From NCBI RefSeq assembly GCF_016734905.1, contig NZ_JAERPO010000001.1, positions 1,054,001 through 1,118,000 of the forward strand: a DNA stretch of 64,000 bases, read 5' to 3'. Both the position numbers and the translations under genes were made by a program. The notes under the pieces are model-generated. The model worked only from the letters and a program-made list of their open reading frames with translations. It was not told the origin of the DNA and searched no databases. This DNA comes from Sphingopyxis jiangsuensis (GTDB lineage: Bacteria > Pseudomonadota > Alphaproteobacteria > Sphingomonadales > Sphingomonadaceae). Each line of letters opens with the position of its first letter. Positions within the stretch are counted from its first letter, which is position 1. Below, piece after piece: positions 1-9,978 of the stretch.

Positions 1-75
1 CGAAGCCACGACCGGAGCCGCGATCATCGAAGTCGCTGCGAGGGAGATCGCAACTTTCTTAAGCAGGTTCATCAT
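1..75 (-). CDS. secreted protein, N-terminal fragment
   Basis: Only the first 25 codons lie in the window; the gene runs off the left edge. The translation has two Met, two Lys and then a hydrophobic stretch ending in Ala-Pro-Val-Val-Ala, which is a good Sec signal peptide. A GGAG ribosome binding site sits just upstream of the start at position 75. The upstream 175 bases (76-250) are AT-rich and probably hold its promoter, but I could not pick clear hexamers. The function cannot be told from this fragment. Confidence 0.6.
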   Translation of the reverse strand, partial: MMNLLKKVAISLAATSMIAAPVVAS

Positions 76-250
76 ATTCTCCGTCCACTGGATTTGATCT
101 TCTCGAATCGAATTGAGAGCAAGCTCTCCGCTCAATCCGGCTTCACCGCTCTAAGCTTCGCTACAAATAATTGCAACGATGATCTGCATTATGGATCCAA
201 TTGTTAGGAAATCACTAAATTAGGAAAAAGTTTCATTTTAGCGACAAATT

Positions 251-1036
251 CTATCCGCGACGCACGCGCTCGAAAGGCTCGCACGTTACCGGGTATCCCA
301 AATGGTCCGGGATACAAAGATGCGTCGTTCCATCGCGATCTTCAATCCATGGTGTTATCAACTCGACCGGAAAATCGCACGCATGCGCTGCAAATTCTGA
401 AAAATCGCCTGCGAGCGCCAAGCGTTCGAGGTTGCGACGGGTTGGAAAAATCACCGAAACCGCGCCACGATCAGCCATTTCGAGCGTCTCGCATGCGCTC
501 GCCCAGAATATGTGGCTGTGCTCAGCAGCCTCGACAGTCAATTCATGGCGGTGCGATGGCGATACAATAGCAAAGAAACGCGTGTCGAACGTGCGTGCTT
601 CCTTGAAATTGGGGCACCAGCGCGCAAAGGGAACCATTGCATCAAGCGACAGTCTATCGCCGCGCTGCGCCAGAATATCCGACAGCAGCACGCCCGCGAG
701 GAGATCTTCGCGGACAGAGGCAATTTCGGCATCGTCAAGCGCGGGCCACCCCACGGCAAGCCCCGTTTCCTCAAGCGTCTCACGCAGCGCCGCGACGCGC
801 GCCGCGCCTTCGGCGGGTTCGCCCTCAAAGCCGCAGAGCTGGGCTACGACCAAGTCGTCGGGATCGACGCGTCCGCCGGGAAATACGACCGCGCCGGCCG
901 CGAAGGCCATCGTCGTCGCGCGTTTGACCATCAGAATCTCATCTGGACCACCATTCGCGGCGGGGCGCATGATGACAAGCGTAGCGGCGGGTATCGCGCC
1001 ATCTGGCAAGGACGCGGGCGAAATATCGGACCTCAT
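251..1036 (-). CDS. NUDIX hydrolase, NUDT19-like
   Basis: Predicted 261-residue NUDIX pyrophosphohydrolase, likely cleaving a nucleoside-diphosphate-linked substrate such as a CoA derivative. FPGG is at residues 52-55 and the catalytic core RETLEETGL at 85-93. A stretch of about 30 residues separates FPGG from this core, as in the NUDT7/NUDT19 branch, and the first Glu of the classical box is Gly here. The frame stays open upstream to 1513, but that part has no NUDIX similarity and overlaps the divergent DUF4126 gene, so I start at the ATG at 1036. No strong ribosome binding site precedes it. The exact substrate is unknown. Confidence 0.82.
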   Translation of the reverse strand: MRSDISPASLPDGAIPAATLVIMRPAANGGPDEILMVKRATTMAFAAGAVVFPGGRVDPDDLVVAQLCGFEGEPAEGAARVAALRETLEETGLAVGWPALDDAEIASVREDLLAGVLLSDILAQRGDRLSLDAMVPFARWCPNFKEARTFDTRFFAIVSPSHRHELTVEAAEHSHIFWASACETLEMADRGAVSVIFPTRRNLERLALAGDFSEFAAHACDFPVELITPWIEDRDGTTHLCIPDHLGYPVTCEPFERVRRG

Positions 1037-1150
1037 GCCGAGGGCGATACCTGCGGGGCGTCCCCGTGTCACCCGGCGTATGACTATGCCATTGCCTGAC
1101 GGAACGGTGCAGTGCAGGATGAACCGGCGGAAGCGGCCGGGAGCAAGGCC

Positions 1151-1789
1151 ATGGGAATAGTCGAGATTTTGGGTGTCGCGGGCAGCCTCAGCCTGCTTGC
1201 CGGATGGCGTCTCTATTTGACCGTCCTCGCGACAGGAATTGCAATGCACTTCGGATGGCTTCCGCTCCCCGAACATCTCCAAGCGCTGCAGGTTTTTGCC
1301 AATCCTTGGGTTCTTGGCGTCGCCGCTGCAGGAACGGTCGCGGAATTTCTGGCCGACAAGATTGCTTGGGTCGATTCCGCGTGGGACGGTAGCCACTCGA
1401 TTATACGTCCGCTTGGCGGAGCCCTGCTCGCGCTGGCACTGGTCGACGCGTCCGATCCGGCGTGGCAGGTCGTTGCATTTCTGCTCGGCGGCGGCGGCGC
1501 CCTGCTCAGTCACGGCGCGAAAGCGACGACGCGCGCCGTCATCAACGTCAGCCCCGAACCTTATAGCAATGCAGTGGTTTCAACCGGCGAAGACATCGCG
1601 ACCGGCGGTCTTCTGGCGCTTGCCATCGCCTTTCCGCCGCTGGCGATCGCGATCGCGCTCCTGATGGCGATCGCCGCGGTGATCGTGATCATCGCGCTAC
1701 GTCGACTGCTCCGCAATATTAAGGCAGGAATGAAGAAGATGCTCGCCGCCGACCCGTCCCCGGCGCCGGACCTTCCGCCCCCTGCCTAG
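1151..1789 (+). CDS. DUF4126 membrane protein
   Basis: A 212-residue protein with hydrophobic segments at roughly residues 5-30, 50-65, 85-115 and 155-190 and a short proline-rich C-terminus. It matches the DUF4126 family of bacterial inner-membrane proteins of unknown function; the AGWRLYLT sequence near residues 15-22 is typical. The ATG at 1151 has a GGGAG site about 8 bases upstream, so I prefer it to the GTG at 1112. It is divergent from the NUDIX gene, and its TAG stop overlaps the convergent flavoprotein stop on the shared CTAG at 1786-1789. Confidence 0.75.
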   Translation: MGIVEILGVAGSLSLLAGWRLYLTVLATGIAMHFGWLPLPEHLQALQVFANPWVLGVAAAGTVAEFLADKIAWVDSAWDGSHSIIRPLGGALLALALVDASDPAWQVVAFLLGGGGALLSHGAKATTRAVINVSPEPYSNAVVSTGEDIATGGLLALAIAFPPLAIAIALLMAIAAVIVIIALRRLLRNIKAGMKKMLAADPSPAPDLPPPA

Positions 1790-3009
1790 CTCGGCAGCAG
1801 AGCCTTCAGCGGCGTGTCGGTGTCGGCAAGCTGTTCGGCGGTGGCTTTGAGACCCGCAGTGACAATCATCCGGCCCTGAACATAATCCTTGGTCGCATTG
1901 ACACAGTCGAGCGCGACGACCTTTCCGGCCTTGAGATAGACGATCGAGAAGCTGCGCGACGCGGGATCACCGCGGAGGATAGCCTGGTCATGCCCGGTCG
2001 AGAGGCCCGCGGTCTGAAGCTTCAGATCATATTGGTTCGACCAGAACCACGGAATCGCATGATAGGGCGCCTCAACGCCGCAAATTCCCTTGGCGACGAC
2101 ATTCGCCTGATCATTGGCATTCTGAACCGATTCCAGACGGATGACCAACCCTTCGGCAAAATCATTCTCATGCGCCGCGCAGTCGCCGATCGCATAGATG
2201 TCGGGAAGGCTCGTCTTGCAATAGCGATCGACGAGGACGCCATTGCCGCCTTCGGCGCCCGCCGCGACGAGCGGCTCGACCGCCGGGATGATGCCGATGC
2301 CGACGATGACGAGATCGGCGGGGATCACCTCGCCGCCCGCAAGGCGCACGCCTGCAACGTGACTTTCGCCCTCAATCGCCTCGACATTGACGCCGAGCCT
2401 AAGGTCGACGCCGTGATCGCGATGCTCCTTTTCGTAAAAGCGCGAAAGTTCCTCGCCCGCGACACGCGCGAGCACACGGTCGAGCGCTTCCAACAGCACC
2501 ACCTTCTTGCCCGCCTTGCGTAGCACCGCCGCTGCCTCGAGCCCGATATAGCCGCCGCCGATCACGACGATCTGGTCCGCGCTTTCGGAGGCTGCCTTCA
2601 TCGCGTCGGCATCGGCGCGCGTGCGCACGCCCTGCACGCCCGGGAGGTCGCCGCCGGGGATCGGCAGCATCCGCGGCCTTCCACCCGTCGCCCATACCAG
2701 CTTGCCATAGCTGATCGTCTCGCCCGCGTCGGTCGCCACGCTATGCGCCACCGGATCGACCGAAACGACGCGCTTGCCGAGCAGCATCGTTATCGCGCGC
2801 TCGTCCCAATATTTGGGGGGACGCAGTAGGATGCGCTCGAATTCCTTTTCGCCGGCGAAATATTCCTTCGACAAAGGCGGACGATCATAGGGAAGGTCGG
2901 TTTCGTCGCCGACGATAGCGATGCTGCCTTCGAACTTCTGCGTGCGCAGCGATATGGCCACCTGCGCCCCGCCATGGCCACCGCCCACAATCACCACGTC
3001 GAAATGCAT
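1786..3009 (-). CDS. FAD-dependent ferredoxin/rubredoxin reductase
   Basis: A 407-residue pyridine nucleotide-disulfide oxidoreductase of the ferredoxin reductase type (BphA4/ThcD branch). It should pass electrons from NAD(P)H through FAD to a small iron-sulfur or rubredoxin partner. The FAD-binding glycine motif is at residues 9-14, the NAD-binding GGGYIG at 151-156, and the second FAD motif IYAIGDCA at 271-278. There is no redox-active CxxxxC pair. The ATG at 3009 follows GGGAGG at good spacing; an upstream in-frame extension to 3282 has no family similarity and overlaps the lipoprotein gene. No ferredoxin or P450 partner lies beside it, so the electron acceptor is unknown. Confidence 0.88.
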   Translation of the reverse strand: MHFDVVIVGGGHGGAQVAISLRTQKFEGSIAIVGDETDLPYDRPPLSKEYFAGEKEFERILLRPPKYWDERAITMLLGKRVVSVDPVAHSVATDAGETISYGKLVWATGGRPRMLPIPGGDLPGVQGVRTRADADAMKAASESADQIVVIGGGYIGLEAAAVLRKAGKKVVLLEALDRVLARVAGEELSRFYEKEHRDHGVDLRLGVNVEAIEGESHVAGVRLAGGEVIPADLVIVGIGIIPAVEPLVAAGAEGGNGVLVDRYCKTSLPDIYAIGDCAAHENDFAEGLVIRLESVQNANDQANVVAKGICGVEAPYHAIPWFWSNQYDLKLQTAGLSTGHDQAILRGDPASRSFSIVYLKAGKVVALDCVNATKDYVQGRMIVTAGLKATAEQLADTDTPLKALLPS

Positions 3010-3100
3010 CTGTCGGCCTCCCAAATTCGGCCCGATGCCCCTTGCACAGGGGGAGGCGGCGGGCAAGCGCCGCTCCGGATCGCGCAGCCGGCAGGACTGG

Positions 3101-3316
3101 CTATCGCCCTGACAATGCGGGGTCAGGCGGGCTCTCTGCGATCGTGCCCGACTCGCTGGCTCCCGGCGGAACCTCATCGGCCGCCCCAGCCGCGGCGTCG
3201 AGGGCCTTGGCGCGCGCTTCGATTTCCTTGCTTGCGGCATCATAGCGCGCGTCGAAGTCGGGCTCCTCCTTGCACGCCCCAAGGAGCAATGCCGCGATGC
3301 ACAGGAGCGCCCGCAT
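3101..3316 (-). CDS. small lipoprotein downstream of tamB
   Basis: A 71-residue protein with a type II signal peptide: lipobox Leu-Leu-Gly-Ala-Cys with the lipidated Cys at residue 15. The remainder is short, charged and Ala/Glu/Asp-rich, with a probable helix at residues 20-45. The ATG shares one base with the tamB stop (TGATG), so it is very likely translationally coupled to tamB and co-transcribed with tamA-tamB. I do not recognise a family. A periplasmic or outer-membrane accessory role with TamAB is inferred from position only. Confidence 0.65.
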   Translation of the reverse strand: MRALLCIAALLLGACKEEPDFDARYDAASKEIEARAKALDAAAGAADEVPPGASESGTIAESPPDPALSGR

Positions 3317-6300
3317 CAATAATCCTTCCGGTAGCGGATACTGAGGTTCGACTGGCCCGCCCCCCCCGCCTGGCTGAGCAGCGACAATGCACGCGTCAGG
3401 CTGATTTCGAGCTGGGTGGCGGTATAGCCGCGCCCGTCGGTGATGATCTCCAGGTAAATATCCTTGGAAATATATTGCCCCGCGGCGATCGCAGTGCCGC
3501 GCCCTTCAGTATCGTCGGCGCCGAGCACGCGCAGCCGGTCGATCCCGGTCGCCGACTGGAGCGCACCGAGCGGGCTGAGCCCACCGCTGCCGCGCAGGGC
3601 GTTGAGCGAAGCGGCGAGCTGCACCGCCTGAAGCGGCGACAATTCGGTGATCGATCCGCCGAACAGGATGCGCGACACAATCTCGTCCTGTGGCAGTCCC
3701 GGTATGCTGGAAAAGCTGATCTGCGGATTTTGCGCACGGCCCGACACGTTGACGTTCACCGTCACATTGTCGAACGTGTCCGACGCGACGAGCCGCAGCG
3801 CAGGGTCATAGGCATCGCCCGTCGGGAAGCTGATCCGCCCTTCGTCGAGCGTAAACGAACGTCCTGCAAAACCCAGCGTCCCGCGCACCAGTTCGATGTC
3901 GCCCGTCACGCGCGGCGCCTGCGTCGTCCCCGTCAAGGTAACATCGCCCTGCCATTCGGACTCCAGCCCCATGCCCGAGACATAGATTTCGTCGCCTGCG
4001 CGCAGCCGGATGTTGAGTCGGATCAGGTCAAAGAGGCTGCCACCGACCGCCGCGATGCCGTCGCCGCTGACGCGCGGGCGACCAGCAGGGGGCTTGCGGC
4101 GAACGCCGGTTAGCGCGGGCACCTGCGCTGCGCCTTCGCGCACGATGCGATAGCGCGATTCGGGAAGCTGCAGATCGCCCGACAGCAGCGCCGTCTGCCC
4201 GGCCCGCTTTTCGAGCGTCAGCGTGCCTGTCGCGCGCGCGCCGATATTGTCGCTTCGCGCAAGCCGCGCATTGTCGAGCGTCGCTGTAAGATTCATCGGA
4301 TAGCCGTCCGACGCCGCAAGGCTGATGAAACCGCTCGCCGAAAGGCTGCCGTCACCGGCGGTGGCAGTGAGTTCATCGATCTCGAGCCGGTTCCCCGTGA
4401 ACCGGCCATTGACGGCCAAATTGGTCAGGCGCGTGCCATAGGCTTGATTCTCATAAGTCAGCGTCTTGCCGCGCACAACGCCTTGCAGGCAGGGATCGTC
4501 GAGGCGGCAACCGAAGTCGGCAGCGACGCCGATCGGCCCGCCCACATGCTGGCCAGCAGGGCCGACGAAGCTGTAGAGCGTATCGGCCGGACCATTGTAG
4601 CGGATACCGCCGCCGAGCGGCGCAGCGCGTAGCCGTTCCGTCCAGCTTCCTGCCCCCGGCCCCAACGGACGTAGCGATGCCTGCATCCGCCCGATCACGC
4701 TGCCGCGCTTGCGCACGACCGCGCGCGCTTCGCCGCCGTCGGAAAGCAGTTTGCCCGCGAGATTGATGTCGACCGGTTCGCTGACCGATGCGGCGGTGGT
4801 GCGCGTAAAATTGTCGATAGTCAGCCGTGCGTCGGCGCGCGGGAAAGCATCGGCGCCAGCCTGCTCGAAATCGAGGCTGCCGCTCGCGCGTCCGCCCAGC
4901 CCCATATCGGGATAGACGGCGTTGAGGCTCGCCATATTGACGCGGTCGAGACGGCTCTGCAGCATAATGCCATCGCCGAAACGCCCCGCAATGCGCGCGT
5001 TGCTTCCGCGTCCCAGATTCACCGTCGTCGGCAGCAATTCATAACCGTCGTCGCCGGGGACGATCCGCGCGGGCGACGTCGTGCGGAAATTGATGCCGGT
5101 GGCGCGCCCCTGAACCGACGCGCGCCAGAGCCCGGGCGCGAGATCGGCGTTCGCCGCAACGCGGAAAGGCACGCCGTTCGTCCCCTCGACAAGCGCCTGC
5201 GCCTTGCCGGTGCCGTCGCGATAATCGATCTTCACACGTCCGACGGCAATATCGAAGTCGCGGATGCGCGTCTGCGCAAACTGTATATCGGCAACGATAT
5301 GCGGGCTGTCATAAAGCGTCACATCGGCATCGACGATCGCGCCGCCGACGGTGAGTTGCGCCGGTCCCTGCAAGGACAGATTGTTCGCACGCAAGTTGAT
5401 CGCCGCGGCCTGATGCGGTCCCGCTGCGCTCAGTCGCACGAGCCCGCCGAGTCCCTGCCCCCTCGCATCGAGCTGTCCAACGAAGGGTCCCGCATCGCTG
5501 CGGACGAGCCGGCCCGAAAAACCGATGCCCGACAGGTCGCCGCGTTCGACCTCGATTGTCAGCGGTCCCGACGCGGTCAGCAGGACGACGTCCGCCGACA
5601 GCGGGCCATAGTCGGTTTCGCCGGTGGCAGCGAGACGATAGCCGTTGGGCGCACCGTTCACCCGCGCCTCGAGATTGGCGAGCCCGATACCAAGCCCCGG
5701 CCGCTCTGCGGTGAGCGTCGCGCGCGGATCGCTAATTGTTCCCGCGAGCTCGACGCCAAGCGGACCATAGTCGCTCGACATGGCACGCGCGCTCAGTTGG
5801 ACGCGACCGTCGGGCGCATAGCTGCCGCGCCCGCTCGTGATCCGCAGCAACGGCGATGTGAGGCGCAGGTTCGCGAAGCGCACGAGCCCGTCGGTGCCGT
5901 AACGTACATCCGCCGAGACAGTGCCGTTGCCGCCGAGCAAATCGCGGACACCCGAATTGAACAGCCGCGTCGAACGCGCGCGAACGCGCCCCGCAATTTC
6001 GAACCCGCCATGCGCCGCCGTCAGGAGATCGGCGTCGGTATCGATGTCGAAAATGCCGACGCTTTCGATTCGATAGTCGTTGACCCGCCCGTCGATCGCA
6101 CCAGTGTAGAAACCGCGGTTGAAGTCGGCGATCACGATCGCCTTGGCATCGATCCGCGACGATCGCAGCCGCAGATTGTCGCTGAGCAACCGCCCTTCGG
6201 CAAAGGCAAGATCGCCGTCGAGCCGCACCGCGGTGAGCGTCCCGCCCGCAACGCTGTCGAGCCCGCGGATGCGCGCGGCGCGCCCGACGACGGGAATGAC

Positions 6301-7533
6301 AATCTGATCGGCGTCGATGCGCGCCTTTCCCGACAGGCTGAGCCTTTCAACGACAATATCGTTAAAGGCGAGCGCCGCCGCATTGGCCCGATAGTCGACC
6401 GTGGGGTGTGCAAATGCGCCGTCGAGGCGCGCCGTCGCGCGCACGCCGTTTCCGCGCACCGCGGGCGCGATGGCCCCGGGACGGACGACATTGAGAGCGA
6501 GTTGCAAACCGTCATAACGGTTCGTTCCCAGATCGACCCCTCCGCTGACGCCGAGCCGCATCGCTTCCGACGCGACGGCGCCATCGAGGTCGGCTTTTCG
6601 CTCGTCGAGCTTTGCGACCAGATCGACCCGTGTTTCGGCGCCGAGCAGCGCGGCTAGCGAGCCGGAGAAGAGGCGCGAGGGCTGCGCTGTTCCCTTGGCC
6701 GCGAATCTGCCGTCGCGCGCCGTCAGACCGATGCGTGCAAGCGGCGCGGATCCAAGGCTGGCGGTGAGCGACCCGTCCCACTTCGCCCAATCGCCGCGCC
6801 CGTCGAGCTGCGCTGTGAGCGGTTCGTCCAGTCCCGCCATCGCCGCGATAACGCCGTCCTGCGGCGCGCTGAGGTCCAACGTCATCGCCAGCCGGTTGGC
6901 TTCGGGGACCGCATCGAGCAGCAGTTTGACCCGGTCGCCTCGCGCACCGGCGCCAACGGTCACGGCATTGGCGCTGACCTGCGCACGCCGGTCGGCAATT
7001 GCGATCTTGCCATCGATTTGCGCTACCTGCCGCTCGCCGGCGACGGCAGGCTCGAAGACGAAGCGATCGACGCGCAGGCGGCCAACGTCGATGTCGATAT
7101 CGGGAAGCAGCGGCTCGCCCGTGTCGGGAACCGGCTTGAACTGCGGCAAGCGCTGCAAGCGAATTTCCTCGGCGGTCGCCGAGCGAATGTCGATATGGTT
7201 CGAAAGATAGGCGAATGGTCGCCAGTCAATCCGCAGTTCGGGCGACGCCAAGAATACGCCCTCGGGGTCCGACAGGGTGAAATCGCGCACGACCATCGCG
7301 CCGTAAAGCGATCCGTCGAGCCGGCCGATGCCGATCGTCATCCCGTTCTCAAACTCATATTTCTCGATCTGGGTGACGACGAAACGCCGTCCGGCGTCGC
7401 TATTGAGCCCGACGAGAAAGAGTGCGACCAGCGCGAGAAGGCCGAGGATGGCAACCGCAGCGCCGCGCGCGATGCGCGAGGTCCGGCGCGGTGTTGCCGC
7501 ACCGTCGGCGACCGGAGGCGCCTCTTCCGCCAT
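3316..7533 (-). CDS. tamB: translocation and assembly module protein TamB
   Basis: A 1405-residue AsmA-like bridge protein. One N-terminal membrane segment (about residues 24-44) anchors it in the inner membrane. A very long periplasmic beta-rich body follows, and the conserved C-terminal DUF490 domain covers about the last 300 residues, with the family sequence Ile-Leu-Phe-Gly-Gly near residue 1290. TamB-type proteins form hydrophobic grooves across the periplasm and act in outer-membrane protein insertion and phospholipid transport. Its ATG overlaps the tamA stop (TGATG), and the small lipoprotein gene is coupled downstream in the same way, giving a three-gene unit. Confidence 0.93.
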   Translation of the reverse strand: MAEEAPPVADGAATPRRTSRIARGAAVAILGLLALVALFLVGLNSDAGRRFVVTQIEKYEFENGMTIGIGRLDGSLYGAMVVRDFTLSDPEGVFLASPELRIDWRPFAYLSNHIDIRSATAEEIRLQRLPQFKPVPDTGEPLLPDIDIDVGRLRVDRFVFEPAVAGERQVAQIDGKIAIADRRAQVSANAVTVGAGARGDRVKLLLDAVPEANRLAMTLDLSAPQDGVIAAMAGLDEPLTAQLDGRGDWAKWDGSLTASLGSAPLARIGLTARDGRFAAKGTAQPSRLFSGSLAALLGAETRVDLVAKLDERKADLDGAVASEAMRLGVSGGVDLGTNRYDGLQLALNVVRPGAIAPAVRGNGVRATARLDGAFAHPTVDYRANAAALAFNDIVVERLSLSGKARIDADQIVIPVVGRAARIRGLDSVAGGTLTAVRLDGDLAFAEGRLLSDNLRLRSSRIDAKAIVIADFNRGFYTGAIDGRVNDYRIESVGIFDIDTDADLLTAAHGGFEIAGRVRARSTRLFNSGVRDLLGGNGTVSADVRYGTDGLVRFANLRLTSPLLRITSGRGSYAPDGRVQLSARAMSSDYGPLGVELAGTISDPRATLTAERPGLGIGLANLEARVNGAPNGYRLAATGETDYGPLSADVVLLTASGPLTIEVERGDLSGIGFSGRLVRSDAGPFVGQLDARGQGLGGLVRLSAAGPHQAAAINLRANNLSLQGPAQLTVGGAIVDADVTLYDSPHIVADIQFAQTRIRDFDIAVGRVKIDYRDGTGKAQALVEGTNGVPFRVAANADLAPGLWRASVQGRATGINFRTTSPARIVPGDDGYELLPTTVNLGRGSNARIAGRFGDGIMLQSRLDRVNMASLNAVYPDMGLGGRASGSLDFEQAGADAFPRADARLTIDNFTRTTAASVSEPVDINLAGKLLSDGGEARAVVRKRGSVIGRMQASLRPLGPGAGSWTERLRAAPLGGGIRYNGPADTLYSFVGPAGQHVGGPIGVAADFGCRLDDPCLQGVVRGKTLTYENQAYGTRLTNLAVNGRFTGNRLEIDELTATAGDGSLSASGFISLAASDGYPMNLTATLDNARLARSDNIGARATGTLTLEKRAGQTALLSGDLQLPESRYRIVREGAAQVPALTGVRRKPPAGRPRVSGDGIAAVGGSLFDLIRLNIRLRAGDEIYVSGMGLESEWQGDVTLTGTTQAPRVTGDIELVRGTLGFAGRSFTLDEGRISFPTGDAYDPALRLVASDTFDNVTVNVNVSGRAQNPQISFSSIPGLPQDEIVSRILFGGSITELSPLQAVQLAASLNALRGSGGLSPLGALQSATGIDRLRVLGADDTEGRGTAIAAGQYISKDIYLEIITDGRGYTATQLEISLTRALSLLSQAGGAGQSNLSIRYRKDY

Positions 7534-9860
7534 CAGAAAGCCTGCCCGATCGACACATAGACACTGACGCGCGATTCTCCCGGCTGGCGGTCGATCGGCG
7601 TCGCGATGTCAAGCCGCATCGGCCCGAAATTGGTGTAGAAACGCCCGCCAATCCCGGCGCCGAAGCGCAGGTTCGAAAAATCGGGCGTCGATCCGCGATA
7701 GACCTGCCCCGCGTCGACGAAGCCGACGACGCCGAAATTGCCGAAGCGATAGCGCGCCTCGACCGCTGCTTCGTTCACGCTCCGCCCGCCGATGGGATCA
7801 TTGTTGGGGTCTTTTGGGCCGAGTTGCTGATAACCGAAACCGCGAACCGAACCGCCGCCACCGGCGTAGAAGCGCCGCGACGGCGCCAATAGTTCGCGCG
7901 CGGCGCCGATGATCGAGCCGACGCGAACGCGCCCCGCAAGCACGACGCTGTCGGTGACCGGATAATAGCCGCTCACGTCGACACGCGCACGCATATAGGG
8001 CGAGAAGCCGCCCGCAAACGACCCTTCGGGCTGGAGCAGCGTCGTGATGCGAAAGCCCTTCGTCGGATCGAGCAGACTGTCGGTGCGGTCAATCCCGACC
8101 TGTCCGCTGATCCCGGCAATGGTATAGAAATCGCGGTCGCGCAAACCGCGCGTGAACTCATAATCGTCTTCGCTCGTTGCGATCAGTTCGACACCGAAGG
8201 CATAGGTGAACTTCTTTTGCCAGATTGGCGTCGAATCATAGCTGATGCGCGCGGCGACGCGGCCCGTGATTGCCTCGAACGCGTCATAGTTGCTGCGCGT
8301 CGCCTCGGCGACCAGTTCGAACGTGCGGTCGCGCCGCCCCGCATTCGAACGGCGTAGCGTCGCGCCGATCCCCTGCTCCTGCGTGCCGACAATGGCACGT
8401 CCGATCAGTGCTCCTTCGGGCGGGAACAGATTGCGATGCGTCCAGCTCCCTTCGAGCCGCAGCCCTTCCCCCGTGCCATAGCCCGCGCTCGCGGCAATGG
8501 TACGCGGCGGCCCCGCCTGCTGGGTGACGAGCGTTGTCACATATTCGGTATCGTCGCCCGCGCTTTCGCCGGTGCGCTGCGGCTCGACCGCTACCGTCGC
8601 AAACAGCCCCGTCGCGACGAGGGCCTGGCGCAAATCATCAACCATCCGGCTGTCGTAAAGGTGGCCGCGTTCGAAGCGCGCGAGGACTTCGACATGCTCG
8701 GCGTCAAAGGCGAGATCGCCCGTCGTCTCGATAGCGCCGAAACGCGACCGGGGCCCGATCTCGACCGGCAGGGTATAATCGCCCTCGCCCGTCGCGCCGT
8801 CGAGGAGGATGTCGCGCTGGCCAACCTTGGCGAAGGGATAGCCTTCCTCGGGCAGTTTGAGCGCGATTGCCGCCTCGGCGCCCTGGATGCGCTGCGCGAC
8901 GATCGGCTCGCCGATGGTCAGCGGGAAATTATCGGCAATCAACGCCGGGGGAACGGTCGGTTCCGCATCGATTGAAACAGACCCGAGCGTGTATCGCTGT
9001 CCCGGCGTTATATCGAGGATCACAGTGAGCGGCGCGTTGCGTTCGCGTGCGGTCCGGTCGATCCGCGTACCGATCGCCGCGTCATAAAAGCCCTCGGACG
9101 CAAGGATTCGCTGCATAAGGTCGGCATCGGCGCGGAGCCGCGCGCGCACCATTGCCGCATTGTCCGCCTTGCCGTCGCCATCGTAAAGCGCCGACAGGTC
9201 GCTGAACAGGTCCGCAAGATCGACGTCGCTTGCGGCATCGGCAGCGTCCAACCCGTTGACCTGCACAATATAGGTGACGCTGCGGTCGCGGGCTTCCTCT
9301 TCGGCCTCGGCATATTCCACCGGTTCGACGTCAAAGCTTTCGAGCGGCGGAAGCGGTGCGGCCAGCTCGACATCGCTGATCGGCGCGTCACCGATCGCCT
9401 CGACGACGTCGCCGTCGGCGAGCGCGGGAATAGCAACACCATCGACCACCGGCGCCCCGTCGGCAGCGTCGTCGTCCTCCGCAGCGTCGGCGTCACCCGA
9501 CGCGGCTACGGCGGTCAGCCGACGCTCGAATTCGGCGATCGTTTCCAGCGGACGATCGAGTTCGGGATCGTCCTCGGCGGCGATATCGGGGATCGCCCGC
9601 TCGAACTCGTCGTCATCGATGATCGGCGGAACCTCGGGAAATTGCGCACCCGCTGGAGGCGGCGTGGGCGCAGCAATGTCATCGGGAGCGGTTGACGGTT
9701 TCGGCGCGGCGGGGGCGTTGGCGGGGGACGGTTCGGGCGGTTGGGCGACGACCAGCGAGCCATGTCCTATGGCGAACGCAAACGCCGACAGCCCAACGAG
9801 CGACCGCAACAGCGGCGCACCCGCTCTCCCCAAATCGCAAGGCTTTTCAAATGGTCGCAT
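7533..9860 (-). CDS. tamA: outer membrane assembly protein TamA (Omp85/BamA superfamily)
   Basis: A 775-residue Omp85-family protein. After a signal sequence (about residues 1-40), a Pro/Ala- and then Asp/Glu-rich low-complexity linker reaches to about residue 210. POTRA domains follow and then a 16-strand-type barrel from about residue 400 ending in the outer-membrane signature with terminal Phe. It works with TamB in inserting outer-membrane proteins. I chose the ATG at 9860, which has GAGGG just upstream, over the ATG seven codons earlier. The long acidic linker before the POTRA domains is more extended than in enterobacterial TamA. Confidence 0.9.
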   Translation of the reverse strand: MRPFEKPCDLGRAGAPLLRSLVGLSAFAFAIGHGSLVVAQPPEPSPANAPAAPKPSTAPDDIAAPTPPPAGAQFPEVPPIIDDDEFERAIPDIAAEDDPELDRPLETIAEFERRLTAVAASGDADAAEDDDAADGAPVVDGVAIPALADGDVVEAIGDAPISDVELAAPLPPLESFDVEPVEYAEAEEEARDRSVTYIVQVNGLDAADAASDVDLADLFSDLSALYDGDGKADNAAMVRARLRADADLMQRILASEGFYDAAIGTRIDRTARERNAPLTVILDITPGQRYTLGSVSIDAEPTVPPALIADNFPLTIGEPIVAQRIQGAEAAIALKLPEEGYPFAKVGQRDILLDGATGEGDYTLPVEIGPRSRFGAIETTGDLAFDAEHVEVLARFERGHLYDSRMVDDLRQALVATGLFATVAVEPQRTGESAGDDTEYVTTLVTQQAGPPRTIAASAGYGTGEGLRLEGSWTHRNLFPPEGALIGRAIVGTQEQGIGATLRRSNAGRRDRTFELVAEATRSNYDAFEAITGRVAARISYDSTPIWQKKFTYAFGVELIATSEDDYEFTRGLRDRDFYTIAGISGQVGIDRTDSLLDPTKGFRITTLLQPEGSFAGGFSPYMRARVDVSGYYPVTDSVVLAGRVRVGSIIGAARELLAPSRRFYAGGGGSVRGFGYQQLGPKDPNNDPIGGRSVNEAAVEARYRFGNFGVVGFVDAGQVYRGSTPDFSNLRFGAGIGGRFYTNFGPMRLDIATPIDRQPGESRVSVYVSIGQAF

Positions 9861-9978
9861 CTGCCCTCGGTCAAGGCGCATTTGTGGCTTGCGGGGTGCA
9901 GCGGCGCAACCGGAATCTCCCTTTACCGGTCAACGTGCAGGATTCGGGGGAGTTCCGCGCCTTGCCTGGCGCCCAGCC

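Noticed and set aside
1037-1513. N-terminal extension of the NUDIX protein up to 1513
   Set aside because: The extension has no NUDIX similarity and overlaps the start of the divergent DUF4126 gene, which has a good ribosome binding site.
2974-6657. Long plus-strand frames opposite the flavoprotein and tamB (2974-4113 and 5299-6657)
   Set aside because: Antisense shadows of well-supported minus-strand genes; no recognisable domain.
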